Below are positions 9,052 to 19,446 of a stretch of DNA of 64,000 bases, in pieces; the first letter of the stretch is position 1; each line of letters begins with the position of its first letter. The notes under the pieces are model-generated. The model did no database searches and had not been told where the DNA came from. It was given only the letters and a program-made list of their open reading frames with translations. Position numbers and translations under genes: made by a program. The stretch is from positions 75,944 through 139,943 of the forward strand of contig CAVTLC010000045.1 of assembly GCA_963735445.1 (NCBI GenBank). Reading direction: 5' to 3'. This stretch comes from AP-15 sp963735445. Lineage in GTDB: Bacteria; Pseudomonadota; Alphaproteobacteria; ATCC43930; CGMCC-115725.

Positions 9052-9660
9052 TGGCCGTATCCGTCAGAGACAATCCTTTCGGACCTCGTCCCGGCAGCAC
9101 CGGCGGGCCGCCCTAGAAGCCAATAGATGGAGGTTTGCCAGCTTGCCGATGGGAACATAGTTAATGCGTTTCGGCAGGCGTGTAGCAACAAAACTTATCG
9201 CAATCGATCCCCCGTGCCGTTGCGCTCGGTAGTGGCCGTCCGACGGCCGCACGCACCCCCTTCAGCCGGTCCTGAAAAATCTATGAAGTTCAGATCTCGA
9301 GCCGCGAACGGGCGCGGTTAGCCCCGCCATCGCGTGGACTTTTATGTGAGTGCCTGCGGCAGGCTTGTGTGACGTCAAGTGATCGCGGGCATCGCAGCAC
9401 GTCGAGCGAGCGGACCCTCAGGCGCTGCGGATATATCGGTCCGCACCTTGCGGTTTCGGCCGATTTCGCCTATACAGATGCGGGAAGGTCGATCCCGGCG
9501 GGCTTGGTGTAAATCCTGATAATCATACCCGGCGAATTAGGAGCGGCAGGCGTAGTTTTTGAGCGAGGATCGTAGCGCTACAGTATCTATAAAGAATCCG
9601 GAAAGCCGCTGCGGGAATTGTTGAGAAAGGCTGATGCCTGGATTGCCAACCCTCAAACAT
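9052..9660. other. Non-coding or decayed 0.6-kb stretch
   Basis: No convincing gene. A short open frame at about 9579-9665 (ending in RELLRKADAWIANPQTSA) looks coding-like but has no start and no recognisable family. It could be the tail of a decayed gene next to the right att-like repeat. Promoter elements for the leftward GMC gene should lie near 9060-9150, but I cannot define them. Confidence 0.4.
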
Positions 9661-9684
9661 CGGCTTGATTCCGCTTCCGGCCTC
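9661..9684 (+). repeat. Direct repeat of tRNA-Cys 3' end (att-like, right copy)
   Basis: Contains GATTCCGCTTCCGGCCTC (9667-9684), identical to the T-arm/acceptor region of tRNA-Cys at 6866-6883, with two mismatches in the six bases before it. The rest of the tRNA is absent here, so this is a partial copy, not a second tRNA gene. It lies 38 bases upstream of tRNA-Asn. Confidence 0.7.
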
Positions 9685-9721
9685 AAGGGAGGAAGTTGCA
9701 ACGGCCCCGGAGGGCCTCTGA

Positions 9722-9797
9722 TCCCCGGTAGCTCAGTTGGTAGAGCAAGCGGCTGTTAACCGCTGGGTCGCTGGTTCGAGTCCGGCCCGGGGAGCCA
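9722..9797 (+). tRNA. tRNA-Asn (anticodon GTT)
   Basis: A 76-base tRNA. The acceptor TCCCCGG (9722-9728) pairs with CCGGGGA (9787-9793). Discriminator G is at 9794 and CCA is encoded at 9795-9797. The anticodon arm AGCGG-CTGTTAA-CCGCT carries GTT, and the T loop is TTCGAGT. A stem-loop follows within five bases. Confidence 0.95.
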
Positions 9798-9801
9798 CCA
9801 A

Positions 9802-9837
9802 ATCAGAGGGTTAGCTTACAAAAGCTAAACCCCTGAT
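9802..9837 (+). terminator. Stem-loop after tRNA-Asn
   Basis: ATCAG pairs with CTGAT and GGGTT-AGCTT with AAGCT-AACCC around an ACAA loop, with one mismatch and one bulged A. No T-run follows, so it may be a processing or Rho-assisted end rather than a classical intrinsic terminator. Confidence 0.5.
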
Positions 9838-10632
9838 CACTTCGATCCGGATTGGGACAACCTCGAACAAAGTTCGCGGTCAGGGCGCTTAACAACCACA
9901 ACGGGAGTCGGATCGTCCGTCTCTCCTCCGCTCGACCTCACCGACGAAGAGGCCTCGCCCTGGCCAAGCACCTTCGGTACGCGCTCAATTAATCCCGATC
10001 CCGGCTTGGTCCGCTCAAGGCGATTCTCGCCAAGCTGGAACCGCCAGCGCCGCGGCTCGACGCGCCGCCGCTCAAGGCCGGGATGGCGCCGACGCACGAC
10101 GGCGGAGATGCTGAAACGCCATGGAAAATTCACAGAACGGCATCATTCCCGAAGCTATCGGGGCGGTAATTGAGACCGTTTTTACCTGCGGTAAAGCGGA
10201 AATCCTTGCACCCGGCGCCGGCTTCGCCGCGGCAGGGATAGGGCGTTATCTGCTCGGACGTCTCGAACAGGGGCGAGTTATTTTCATCAGTCAGCTAGAG
10301 CGGGCAGGTGCAACTACGCAAGGGCTCGCACGCAGACAAGCGGTATGGGCGAGCGATTTCTTAGAGATGTAGCGAGTTTGTCATCTGCTCCCGTCAGCCA
10401 GCCGATTAGCTATCAGCTCATCCCTGCTGAGCGGCGCGAGAATTTCCGCGTATTTTATGATATCCCAGCGGCGCTAAAGGGCTCACCAACGCCGTTGGGG
10501 CCGCGTGCGGCTGATCGTCTGGTCGGTCGCACTATCGGCTCTCGTGGCTAGCGAGCCCCGTTGATCGGTGTAGCCGAACTTGCAGTTGCGGCTCAGTGTC
10601 CGTGCGCCGTTAGCGATAGGAAGGGAGGCGAA
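9838..10632. other. 0.8-kb region without a confident gene
   Basis: Only weak open frames are present. The best is 10121-10372 on the plus strand (83 codons, Gly/Ala-rich, possibly real, no recognised domain). A following frame, 10345-10551, overlaps it. Nothing resembling an RNA gene or insertion sequence was recognised. Confidence 0.4.
10121..10372 (+). CDS. Hypothetical 83-residue protein (doubtful)
   Basis: An open frame starting MENSQNGIIPEAIGAVIE with a small hydrophobic Gly/Ala-rich middle and a polar C-terminus. There is no clear ribosome site and no known motif. Its composition is plausible for a real small protein, but it may be chance in GC-rich DNA or a fragment of a decayed gene. 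Confidence 0.25.
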   Translation: MENSQNGIIPEAIGAVIETVFTCGKAEILAPGAGFAAAGIGRYLLGRLEQGRVIFISQLERAGATTQGLARRQAVWASDFLEM

Positions 10633-11091
10633 ATGAGCAGGATAGCATCTTGGCTGGGTCTGGTGGTGATCGCTGGTCTGGTGATCGCGGGCGCCCCGAG
10701 AGGGGACGCCTTCGCTGCGCCGCTGTCGTTCACGGTGCCGCTTACCGGTACCAGGCAGGTTCCGCCCGTCCAGACGGCCGGCAGCGGCAGTGCCGATCTC
10801 ACCTATGATCCCAGCACTCTGGTCGTAACCTGGTCGATAACCTACAGCGGCTTGTCGAGCCCGGCCACGATGGCCCATTTCCACGGTCCTGCAGGTCCCG
10901 ACAAAAACGCTCCAGTGTTAATCTGGTTGACCAAAAAAGGAGAACCGGTGTCGAGTCCGATAACCGGCCAGGCAAAACTGACCCCACCGCAGGCGCAGCA
11001 GTTCATGGCGGGCGAGTGGTACATCAACCTACATACAAAAGACCATCCCGGCGGGGAGATCCGCGGTCAGGTAGTGCCTCCCAAAACCTGA
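10633..11091 (+). CDS. Exported CHRD-domain protein
   Basis: A 152-residue secreted protein. The signal peptide spans about residues 1-28 (MSRIASWLGLVVIAGLVIAG...). The CHRD domain follows, recognised by the start FTVPLTGTRQVPPVQT, the central AHFHGPAG and the end YINLHTKDHPGGEIRGQV. CHRD domains occur in chordin and in bacterial exported proteins; the bacterial function is not established. ATG 10633 is chosen because GGGAGG at 10623-10628 precedes it and it begins the signal peptide; the longer upstream frame has no such support. Confidence 0.88.
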   Translation: MSRIASWLGLVVIAGLVIAGAPRGDAFAAPLSFTVPLTGTRQVPPVQTAGSGSADLTYDPSTLVVTWSITYSGLSSPATMAHFHGPAGPDKNAPVLIWLTKKGEPVSSPITGQAKLTPPQAQQFMAGEWYINLHTKDHPGGEIRGQVVPPKT

Positions 11092-11181
11092 GCCCCTAGT
11101 TATCCTTTTGCGCCGCATTGGGCTTGACCCCGATTGGTATTTCGCCGATGTCCCCCGACGGTTTATCCGAAGGAGGATCGG

Positions 11182-11796
11182 GTGGAGGCAAGCGAGGTTG
11201 CCGAGAAGATACGCGAAGAAGAGCATGAGCATCATCTTGAGGCCGATGCCGGCTTTCGCAGGCTGACCGGCATTTATCTCGGCATCATTGCGATGCTGCT
11301 GGCGATAACCTCGCTCGGCGGATCGAACGCGACCAAGACGATGACGAATTCCAATATCCAGGCATCCGATACCTACGGCTTTTATCAGGCGAAATACGCT
11401 CGCCAGACCTCATACCGATTAGCGGCGGATATCCTCGAAGCTCAACTCGCCGCCAACCCGGCCATGCCGGACACTGCCAAGGCCAAAATCCAAGACGACA
11501 TCAAGCGCTGGCGAACGACCGCCGATCGCTACGAGGCCGACCCGCAGGGTGGCCAGGGCAAGCAGGAATTGCTCGCCAGGGCCAAGAATTGGGAAGCAAA
11601 GCGTGACCTCGCCGCGGAGCGCGACCCCAATTTCGATTATGCCGAGGCCCTCTTTCAGATCGCAATCGTGCTCGGCTCGGTCAGCATTGTCGCCGTTTCA
11701 CGCCCGCTCCTCGGATTGAGCGGAGTCCTCGCGGTTGCAGCGACGCTGTTGATGATCAACGGCTATTCCCTGCTGGTCCACCTACCGCTGGAGTGA
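11182..11796 (+). CDS. DUF4337-family membrane protein
   Basis: A 204-residue protein with the DUF4337 layout: a charged His/Glu-rich N-terminus (KIREEEHEHHLEAD), a membrane helix (GIYLGIIAMLLAITSLGG), a polar loop of about 110 residues, and two further hydrophobic segments ending YSLLVHLPLE. The GTG start at 11182 follows AGGAGG at 11171-11176 by five bases. The function is unknown. Its last 41 bases overlap the 3' end of the convergent M23 peptidase gene. Confidence 0.85.
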   Translation: MEASEVAEKIREEEHEHHLEADAGFRRLTGIYLGIIAMLLAITSLGGSNATKTMTNSNIQASDTYGFYQAKYARQTSYRLAADILEAQLAANPAMPDTAKAKIQDDIKRWRTTADRYEADPQGGQGKQELLARAKNWEAKRDLAAERDPNFDYAEALFQIAIVLGSVSIVAVSRPLLGLSGVLAVAATLLMINGYSLLVHLPLE

Positions 11797-13321
11797 CCTG
11801 ACGGTCGGTCGTCGCCGGCAACAGGTGAGCGAGGCTCAGAAATTTCTGCGGATCCTGCGGCTGCCCATCGACCCGCACCTCATAATGAACGTGGGGGCCG
11901 GTGCTGCGGCCGGTCGAGCCGAGCAGGCCGATCTCGGTTTGCGCGGAGACGGTCTGCCCGACGGCGACGAGACAGCGCCGCAGATGGCCGTACAGGGTTA
12001 CGATGCCGTAACCGTGGTCGATTTCGATCGCCTGGCCATAATCACCGAGCCAGCCGGCATAAATAACGGTACCCGGCGCGGTTGCGTACACCGGCGATGA
12101 ATAGGGCGCATCCATGTCGATTCCGGTGTGAAAGGCGGCCCGGTGATTAAACGGATCGATCCGCGGGCCAAAGCGGCTGCCGAGCTCGTAATGGGTCAGC
12201 GGTGCGGCGATCGGCAGCGTCTTTGACAAAGCCTCGATTGCCGCCAGCTTTTCGGCGCTGGCGTCATCGCTTTTCGCGGCACTGGCATCTGGCGGCGGGA
12301 CAAAGGGGCCGCCCTCGGCGGCAGCTGGACTGCCTTGTGACATGATCCGCCCGACAATCCGTCCGAGATTGACGCCAGCTGATCGGAGAACGTTTTCGAC
12401 TGCCGCGACCGTAGCAGTGTCGAGACTTTTGGCGCCGGATCCCGCGGCGTCGGAGGTCGTCGACGCGACGTCGCCGCTTTGAGCCGTCGGTCCGGCGGCG
12501 GCGATTGCGGGGCCCGGTAACGGAAGCCGCATCAGCGATAATCGCCGCCAGATGTCGTTGATCTGCAAGCGAAGGCGGCCGCGCTTGATTGTGACCTTGT
12601 CGCGCAGCGCCCCGAATTGGGCAAGCTCTCTCGCCGTTTGTTCGAGGCTCGCTTTGTATTGCGCCAGCTGCGACACCTCGGCCGTACGCTCGCTCTGGAT
12701 CTGCTGCAGCTGCGCCGTCAGTGCGGCGTTTCGCGCCTGTTCCTGCTGCAGCGCCTGACGCGTCTCCTCGCTTGCCGTCGCGATTGCGGCCGGCAACGGC
12801 AGCTTTGGCGCCGGCTGCGCGGTCAGATCCGGCTGCGCGCTCGGCTCGGGCTGCGCGATCGGCCCCGTTCCCGCGACCGGCCCTGCGCCAAGCTTTTCGA
12901 TGTCGCCCGTCAGCTCCGCAAACCCGTCATCCACCAGGGTCAAGGATTGCAGCTTGGCATCCGCCGCCGATAGCTGGCCGCGCAACATCTGCGTCTGTTC
13001 ACTCAGGGCCGCGGTCTCCTGCTGAGCATGGCCGCGCTCCTGCCGTGCATCAGCCAATTCCCGGCGGAGTCCGCTGAGCTGTTTTCGCAGATCATCGTTC
13101 GTGTTGCGCAGCCGCGCTGCGGCAGCGGTTTTCTCCGCCACGCGATGCCCGTATTGGATCCAATTCACTCCGAGAAACGCAAGAACCCCAATTCCCGCAA
13201 ACACGGTTAGGAGCAGCGCGCTTTGCAGCCGCGGCGATACGGCAACCGGATTCGACGAACGAAAACGAATGCGGATTTCGGGGAAGACCCTGCTTCCCTC
13301 ACCAGAGGTTTCGACGATCAT
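11756..13321 (-). CDS. Membrane-anchored M23 metallopeptidase with coiled coil
   Basis: A 521-residue peptidoglycan-hydrolase-like protein. One membrane helix (about residues 34-52) is followed by a long coiled coil rich in Gln, Glu, Arg and Ala, interrupted by a Pro/Ala linker (AQPEPSAQPDLTAQPAP). The C-terminal LytM/M23 domain keeps the zinc ligands: HTGIDMDAP gives His and Asp, and HVHYE gives the last His. The order resembles EnvC/NlpD-type and RipA-like periplasmic endopeptidases. It probably cleaves peptide cross-links in the cell wall or activates amidases. Confidence 0.92.
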   Translation of the reverse strand: MIVETSGEGSRVFPEIRIRFRSSNPVAVSPRLQSALLLTVFAGIGVLAFLGVNWIQYGHRVAEKTAAAARLRNTNDDLRKQLSGLRRELADARQERGHAQQETAALSEQTQMLRGQLSAADAKLQSLTLVDDGFAELTGDIEKLGAGPVAGTGPIAQPEPSAQPDLTAQPAPKLPLPAAIATASEETRQALQQEQARNAALTAQLQQIQSERTAEVSQLAQYKASLEQTARELAQFGALRDKVTIKRGRLRLQINDIWRRLSLMRLPLPGPAIAAAGPTAQSGDVASTTSDAAGSGAKSLDTATVAAVENVLRSAGVNLGRIVGRIMSQGSPAAAEGGPFVPPPDASAAKSDDASAEKLAAIEALSKTLPIAAPLTHYELGSRFGPRIDPFNHRAAFHTGIDMDAPYSSPVYATAPGTVIYAGWLGDYGQAIEIDHGYGIVTLYGHLRRCLVAVGQTVSAQTEIGLLGSTGRSTGPHVHYEVRVDGQPQDPQKFLSLAHLLPATTDRQVTPAVGGPAGNSR

Positions 13322-13773
13322 TTCTCCCCCACCAGTGCCGAACCGTGGATGTCCGATGCGCTGACCGGACCAGGTTTGGCATGCGTCGGGACGCCGGGTG
13401 TCGGCGTCCTCCCTGCTCAGCGGGTGGCTGGATTGTTGACCCAGCCGCGGCGTCCCGCCGGTTTATGCAAGGAACGTGGCTTTGACAGTGCGCCTCGCGG
13501 AATGGACCCTAACGGGGCGATCTGCCTATGACAACAAAGAATCGCTAACTTTTCCGGAGAGGACAATCAAACATCAAGAATCCAGAGACATTCCATGAAA
13601 TAGCCACAATCTGTACGGATCCCCTGTGGTCACCATCAGAAAGTGTGCCTTAAGTAATGGTGGATTATTGGACTATACTTCGTGTCCGGGACCGATTTAG
13701 GGGCCACATGTTGCTGATGAGGCGATTATTATTCAGCGCCATCACCGCAGCCGAGATTTAATCGTAACGCGCA
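13322..13773. other. 0.45-kb intergenic region
   Basis: No gene is seen. The stretch is A/T-richer around 13530-13770 and contains a TATACT hexamer at 13674-13679 without a good -35 partner. It separates the divergently placed 5' end of the M23 gene from the 3' end of the ABC transporter. Confidence 0.4.
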
Positions 13774-15559
13774 TTAAACCGCGGGGACTAAATCGGAAGG
13801 CGTACTACGCTCGCTGCTGAACTGGCTTCGATAATAGCCGGCGAAGACGCCGTCACGCCGCAGCAACTCGGCCAGGCTTCCCTGCTCCACAAGCGCGCCG
13901 CCTTGCAATACGACGATCCGATCGCAACGCTGCACGGTCGACAAGCGGTGGGCGATGATGAATGTGGTGCGCCCCTCCATCAGCCGCTCGATCCCCGCCA
14001 TCACCAGCGCTTCGGTCGTCACATCGAGCGCCGAAGTCGGTTCGTCGAGGATCAGGATCGGGGCGTCCCTTAGGAGGGCGCGGGCGATCGTGATGCGCTG
14101 CTTTTCGCCCTCGGACAGCGACACCCCGGATTCGCCGATGACGGTGTCGTAGCCTTCGGGTAGCGACCCGATCCGTTCGTCGATGCGCGCCAGACGAGCA
14201 GCGCGCTCGATTGCCGCGTCATCGGCCCCGGGCCGGCCATAAGCGATGTTGTCGCGCACCGACAGCGGGAAAGATCAGCGGCGGCTGCAATACCATTGCA
14301 ATCTGGCTGCGCAGCGATTTGAGCGTGTATTCGCGCAGATCGACGCCGTCGATTTCGATCGCACCTTCGATCGGATCGTGAAACCGCGCCAGCAGGCTCA
14401 CCAAGGTCGATTTTCCTGCCCCGGTCGGACCGACAATCGCGATCTTCGCGCCGGCCGGCACTTTGAGGTCGATCCCGTGCAGGACCGGCGTCTCGCGCCG
14501 GTAACGAAAACCGACGCCGCGTAGGGCGATGTCGCCGCGGGCGCCCTCTGCGGGAAAGCTCTTTGTTCCGTCGATCAGATCGGGCTCGGCGTCAAGCACC
14601 TCAAACACGCGGCGCGCGCCGACCCGGGCGCCGGCAATCATCCCCCAGCTCTGACTGATCTGGTTAATCGGCGCATAGAGCTGAGCGAGATAGGAGATGA
14701 AGACAATCAATTGGCCGACGGTCAGGGCGCCCGACATCACCGCTCGCGCTCCGGCGTACACGACAAGTGCCGTGCCGGCGGCAATGACGCTGTTGACTGC
14801 CGCCGAATACAGGGTTTGCCAGCTGTAAAGGCGCAAGGTGGCGCGTAGGCTCTCGCGGCTGGCGCCCATAAACCGGCGGTGCTCGTCGTCTTCGCGGGTA
14901 AAAGCCTGCACGACCTTGATCGACGACATCGCCCATTGCACCAGCGAATAGACCCGGCTTTCGGTGGTGCGCACCTCGGTGGCGATGTCGATGATCTTGC
15001 GGTTGAACCCGGCGATCAGGGCGAACAGCACCGGCACGACGGTCAGCGCCAGCAATGTCAGGTTCGGATCGAGCGGAAACAGAACCATCAGCATGCCGGC
15101 CAGCAGAACCGCCGCCGACAGGATCGGCAGCACGCCGTTCATGATCATTGTCTGCACGGCAAAACTGTCGGCGGTGATGCGATAAAGCAGGTCGCCAACC
15201 CGCTGACGATCGTGAAAAGCCAGCGACAGCCGCTGCAGATGCGCGTAGAGGGCGCCCCGCAGATCGTTGACCATGCTCTGGCCGACGCCGATTGCGGTGT
15301 AGTTGTGCAGCAAGGTCAGCCCACCGCTGCCGAGATGCACGATGATCAGGGCGATGCAGGCAAAGATTAGTAGGCGTCCGGGAGAGGTCCCGTGCAGTAC
15401 CGCAAGCGAAATCGGTTTTCCGCCAAGCACATTGTCGATGACGATTTGCAGCGGCCACGGCTTTAACAGCTCGAACCCGGTGATAAAAAAGACCTGGGCC
15501 AGCGTCCAGGCAATCCGCCAGCGATGCGGCCAGAGATAAGGTGAAATTTTGCTCAACAT
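13774..15559 (-). CDS. ABC exporter, fused permease and ATPase, frameshifted
   Basis: An MsbA/lipid- or polysaccharide-type half transporter of about 590 residues. Six membrane segments fill residues 10-310. The ATPase has Walker A GPTGAGKST, Q-loop AMVLQ, signature VSLSEGEKQR (a variant of LSGGQ), Walker B ILILDEPTSALD and H-loop IAHRLST. One extra base at about 14265-14270 breaks the frame between the Q-loop (AMVLQPPLIFP) and SVRDNIAYGRPG. ATG 15559 is preferred over TTG 15589. It starts 33 bases after the reconstructed end of the upstream GH-GT2 gene, so it is probably co-transcribed and exports a glycan or glycolipid made by that cluster. Confidence 0.88.
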
Positions 15560-15591
15560 GATCCGGACGGCGTGATGCCGCCTTGTCAATC

Positions 15592-18190
15592 TTACGCCGG
15601 CTGCGGCGCGGGCGTTGCTTTACGGATAGCGGTTTTCGGTTCGACCGGGATCAGCCCGGCGGGCGTGGCGACGGCCTCGATGATGCGATGCATCAGCCCG
15701 GCGAATGCGGCGAGTTTCGTCCCGATCACGCCCAAATTCACCAGCCCAGCCGACCGCGAGCACCGCGGCGGCGATGGGCCATCCGAGCAACAGCGCGAAC
15801 GCCGTCATCAGAGCATAGCCGCGCAGCAGGAACAGCGCGAGCTGCGACAGCCGCATCGTACAGCGCACCCGTAGCAACCGTTTATCGCCGCCGTGATATT
15901 CCGTGCAAACCAGGACGAGCGCGCGGCTGCATAACCCGCGGGAAATTTTCAAATCCCAGCCGCTCCACCCGGTATCGGGCACGACAAAATATTTCTGCGG
16001 CACCAAAAAACTCGTCAAGCCACCGATCAGCGCCTCTTTCTCGACCCCTGCCTGGTTCCAGAAGGCGAGTTGGAAAGAGCGATCGCGCCACGACCAGCGT
16101 GCCCTTTGCTCGGTCGTCGCAGGCGCCGCATGCGGCCGCGCACGCGTCTCGCGCACGCGCCATTTGATGCGCTCCAAGCCGCGCAGCAATGGGCCGAGAT
16201 AAATCAACAACGCCACCAGAGCGCGCGCCTTCGGCCCGTCAAAACGCTTGTCGATCGGCGCCTTCATCGCGCCGTTGACGCACATCGCCCAGGTGGCGAG
16301 CAACGGAACCGCGAGCAGCAGCCACCATCCGCCGCCAACCAAACCCGCCAAAGCCAGCAGGATCGAGGCGGCGCTCCATTCAAAGGTCAGCGGCAAAACC
16401 GCGGTCAGCGAGGAGGGCGGCTCGTACAAGGTCTGGAACAGGCCGCGGCCAAATATCCCCGAGTAAATCACCGGGCGGCGCGATAACAGCAGCGACGCCG
16501 ACAAATCGCCATAGATGCGCCCGAGCCATTTGGCCTGGCCAAACAGATTGAAGCGGAACGGATGCTTCGAATAAACCAGAGCCTCGGCCTTGCCGTAGCC
16601 GCGCTGCTGGTTGCAATAGGCTTTGACCGTGTTGCGGCGGAAATGCCAGACAATCGCCGCCGGGCTAAAGCCGATCACAAAACCCGCGTCCTGAAAGCGC
16701 CAGCAAATATCGACATCGTCGCCGGCGGCGCGATAGACCGGGTCGAAGCCGCCCAGGCCGAGCAATGCGTCGCGGCGGAACGCCATGTTGCAGCCGGCGA
16801 TATGCTCGGCGACCTCGTCGCTGAGCAGCACGTGAGTCGGGCCGCCGGGCGATACCGCGACCGCAGCCGGCACCAGGCTGTCCTCGGGGGGCGGAAAATT
16901 TGGCCCGCCGCAGGCGGCAAGCCCGCTCGTCTCCATTTTGGCGACGAGATAAGTCAGCCAATCGGGGTCGGCGACGCAGTCACTGTCGGTATAGGCGACG
17001 ATTTCACCGGTCGCCGCCTCGGCGCCGACATTTCGGGCAACGCTCAACCCCTTGTTCGGTTGGCTGATGATCCGGCAATAGGGATAGCTCTCGGCGATTT
17101 CGAGGGTGCGGTCGCGCGAACCGTCATTGACGACAATGACTTCGTAATCCGGGTAGTTCAGCAGCTCGAGCGAAGCAAGGCACGCATCCATCGTGCGCTC
17201 CGCATTGTAGGCGCAGACGACGACGGACACCCGCGGGTAGTGCGGCAGCGGCGGCGGCAGTGGGCCGCAATAGCAACGCTCGACCTCGAGAAGAGCGGGT
17301 TTCGGGCGGCGCTCGCGATCGACGAGCCCAAACGCCCAATCCTCGATCAAATGTCCACCGGTAAACCACTCGTCGGTCCAGGCGAACACGCAAGTGCCGG
17401 CGACTCCCGCCTCGAACGCGGTGCGCACCTGCCATGACAGGATGCGGGACTGGCCGCGCTCGCCCTCGCGGAGCGAGTCGACACCGAATTCGGTCAATAC
17501 CAACGGTCGGTCGACCGCGAGATTGTGCAGCCGCGCAACGTAGCGCCGGAACGCGGCTTGATCATGCAGATAGACGTTGAAACACACAAAATCGGTAAAA
17601 TCGACGGTCAGATATTCGGTGGATGGAAAATTGGCATAGCTGACCAATGCCCCGGGGTGCTCGTTCCTGACACAGCCGACAAGCTCGCGCAGGAAGCGCC
17701 GCACCGGCTCGGCGCCATGCCAGCGGATCACGTCAGGCGGGATCTCGTTGCCGACCAGATAGGCAAAAATCGCCGGGTGCCGACCGCAGGCCCGCACGCC
17801 ATCAATCACCGCGGCCCTGATTTCGCCGAGGATCGCCGGGTTGTCCAAAAACGCGACATGCTGCGGCCAGGGAAGACCCGCGAGGACCTTAACGCCCGCT
17901 TCCTCTGCGGCATCGAGCAGCCATAGCGGCGGCACCGTGAAGACGCGGACGGTGTTGACCCCGGCGGCCCTCATCAATGTGAAATCTTTTTCGACTATAG
18001 ACCGCTCGGGGAACTGAGCCCCGTGGCTCCCCACCGGGAACGGACCGTAGGTAACGCCTTTGATGAAATGCTTGTTTTCGCCGGCAAAGAAAAACTTTCC
18101 CCTGACGCGGATCGGCAGATCGCTCGCCATTTCCGCCGGGATTGTCACCGGGGCGAACGCGGCAATCTCGTCAGTTTCGATGACTGTCAT
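15592..18190 (-). CDS. Glycoside hydrolase-glycosyltransferase (GT2) fusion, C-terminal frameshift
   Basis: An unusually large two-enzyme protein. Residues 20-315 form a TIM-barrel hydrolase-like domain (FIKGVTYGPFPVG, YLVGNEIPPDV, LVLTEFGVDS), similar to GH2/GH5-type barrels, with acidic residues at both expected strand ends. Residues 320-560 are a GT2 domain: VSVVVCAYNAERT, VVNDGSRDRTLE, TDSDCVADPDW and GDDVDICWRFQ. Two or three hydrophobic segments follow, around 600-660 and 780-810. One extra base near 15745 garbles the last 50 residues; correcting it gives a tail ending at 15592. Neighbouring galE, ugd and the UDP-xylose synthase gene suggest polysaccharide synthesis. Whether the barrel trims or transfers is unknown. 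Confidence 0.85.
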
Positions 18191-18300
18191 TCTGAGGTTC
18201 CAGCGATGCCGCTGCGTTAATCATTGCAAGGCAAGCACAACGGATAACTGCGCGGCTGCATTCCGTCTGTTGCCGCCCAGTGGCGGGCGAAAAAGTCGCA

Positions 18301-19281
18301 TCAAGCGTTAGAGCGCCGATGCCAGGCGAGAGCGGTACGGAGAATGGTGTCGAGGTCCGAGTGCTGCGCTTGCCAGCCCAACGTCTCGGCCGCAAGACTG
18401 GGGTCGGCGACCAACGCCGGCGGATCGCCGGGTCGCCTCGGGGCCTCGCGAACCGCTATCTTGCGGCCACTAATCGCCTCGGCTGCAGCGATGACCTCGC
18501 GAACCGAATGGCCGCGTCCGGTCCCGAGATTGAGGGCGATGCTGTCGCCTCCGGCGCGCAACCGCTCGAGCGCCCGCAGATGGGCGTCGGCCAGGTCATC
18601 GACATGGATGTAGTCGCGGATGGCGGTGCCGTCGGGGGTCGGATAGTCGGTGCCAAAAACCTCAATGGCCGGGCGCCGGCCCAGTGCGGCCGCCAGGACA
18701 AGCGGCACCAGATGGGTCTCAGGCTCGTGACATTCGCCGATCTCGCCGTCGGGATCGGCGCCGGCGGCATTGAAATAGCGCAGCGAAACCGAGCGGATCC
18801 CATAAGCTGGGCCATACCAATGCAGGGCCCGCTCGATCGCAAGTTTGGTTTCGCCATAGGGGTTGACCGGATGCTGCGGCGCCGTCTCGCGGATCGGGAC
18901 GGTGTCGGGCGTGCCATAAGTCGCGCAGCTCGAAGAAAAGACGATCTCGCCGACGCCGGTTTCCCGCATCGCTTCGAGCAACGACAGGCTGCCGCCCAAA
19001 TTGTTGCGGTAGTAGAGCGCCGGATCGCCGACGGATTCGCCGACATAGGCGAGCGCGGCAAAATGCATGACGGCGGTCACCTCATGTTCTTTGATCGCAG
19101 CGCCCAGCCTCGAGCTGTCGCCGATGTCGCCTTCGACCAGCGGGCCCCAACGCACCGCTTCGCGGTGGCCGCGCGACAGATTGTCGTAAACGACCGGGCG
19201 ATAACCGGCGCGGGCCAAAGCCTTGCACGCGTGCGAGCCGATATACCCGGCGCCGCCGGTGACCAAAATGGATTGCGACAT
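18301..19281 (-). CDS. galE: UDP-glucose 4-epimerase
   Basis: A 326-residue NAD-dependent extended SDR that interconverts UDP-glucose and UDP-galactose. The cofactor motif is TGGAGYIGSHACKAL, the catalytic Ser/Tyr/Lys lie in SSSCATYG and NPYGETK, and the family segment RYFNAAGADPDGEIGECHEP is complete. The long upstream extension of the frame is spurious: ATG 19281 gives the correct N-terminus MSQSILVTGG. The gene diverges from ugd, leaving a 165-base shared promoter region. It supplies galactosyl donors for the neighbouring glycan cluster. Confidence 0.95.
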   Translation of the reverse strand: MSQSILVTGGAGYIGSHACKALARAGYRPVVYDNLSRGHREAVRWGPLVEGDIGDSSRLGAAIKEHEVTAVMHFAALAYVGESVGDPALYYRNNLGGSLSLLEAMRETGVGEIVFSSSCATYGTPDTVPIRETAPQHPVNPYGETKLAIERALHWYGPAYGIRSVSLRYFNAAGADPDGEIGECHEPETHLVPLVLAAALGRRPAIEVFGTDYPTPDGTAIRDYIHVDDLADAHLRALERLRAGGDSIALNLGTGRGHSVREVIAAAEAISGRKIAVREAPRRPGDPPALVADPSLAAETLGWQAQHSDLDTILRTALAWHRRSNA

Positions 19282-19446
19282 ACCGCTTTCGGTTTCGTAA
19301 TGTCTCTCGGTATACAACGCCACGCCGCAACTGCGCCTTCCGCCATTTCTTGGCATTCGGGCGCGGCGACTTGCCGCGGCGTCGACTTGCGGAATAAGCC
19401 GGTAGCGCCACCGTTTTTGGGCGCGTTCGCGTAAAGGGCGGAGAGC

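Noticed and set aside
9579..9665. Short frame ending in KADAWIANPQTSA as a transposase or integrase tail
   Set aside because: No start, only about 28 codons and no motif strong enough to name a family.
14219..15589. Reading the ABC exporter as two separate genes (permease plus half ATPase, then a second ATPase piece)
   Set aside because: The two frames join perfectly at the Q-loop after removal of one base, so it is one broken gene.
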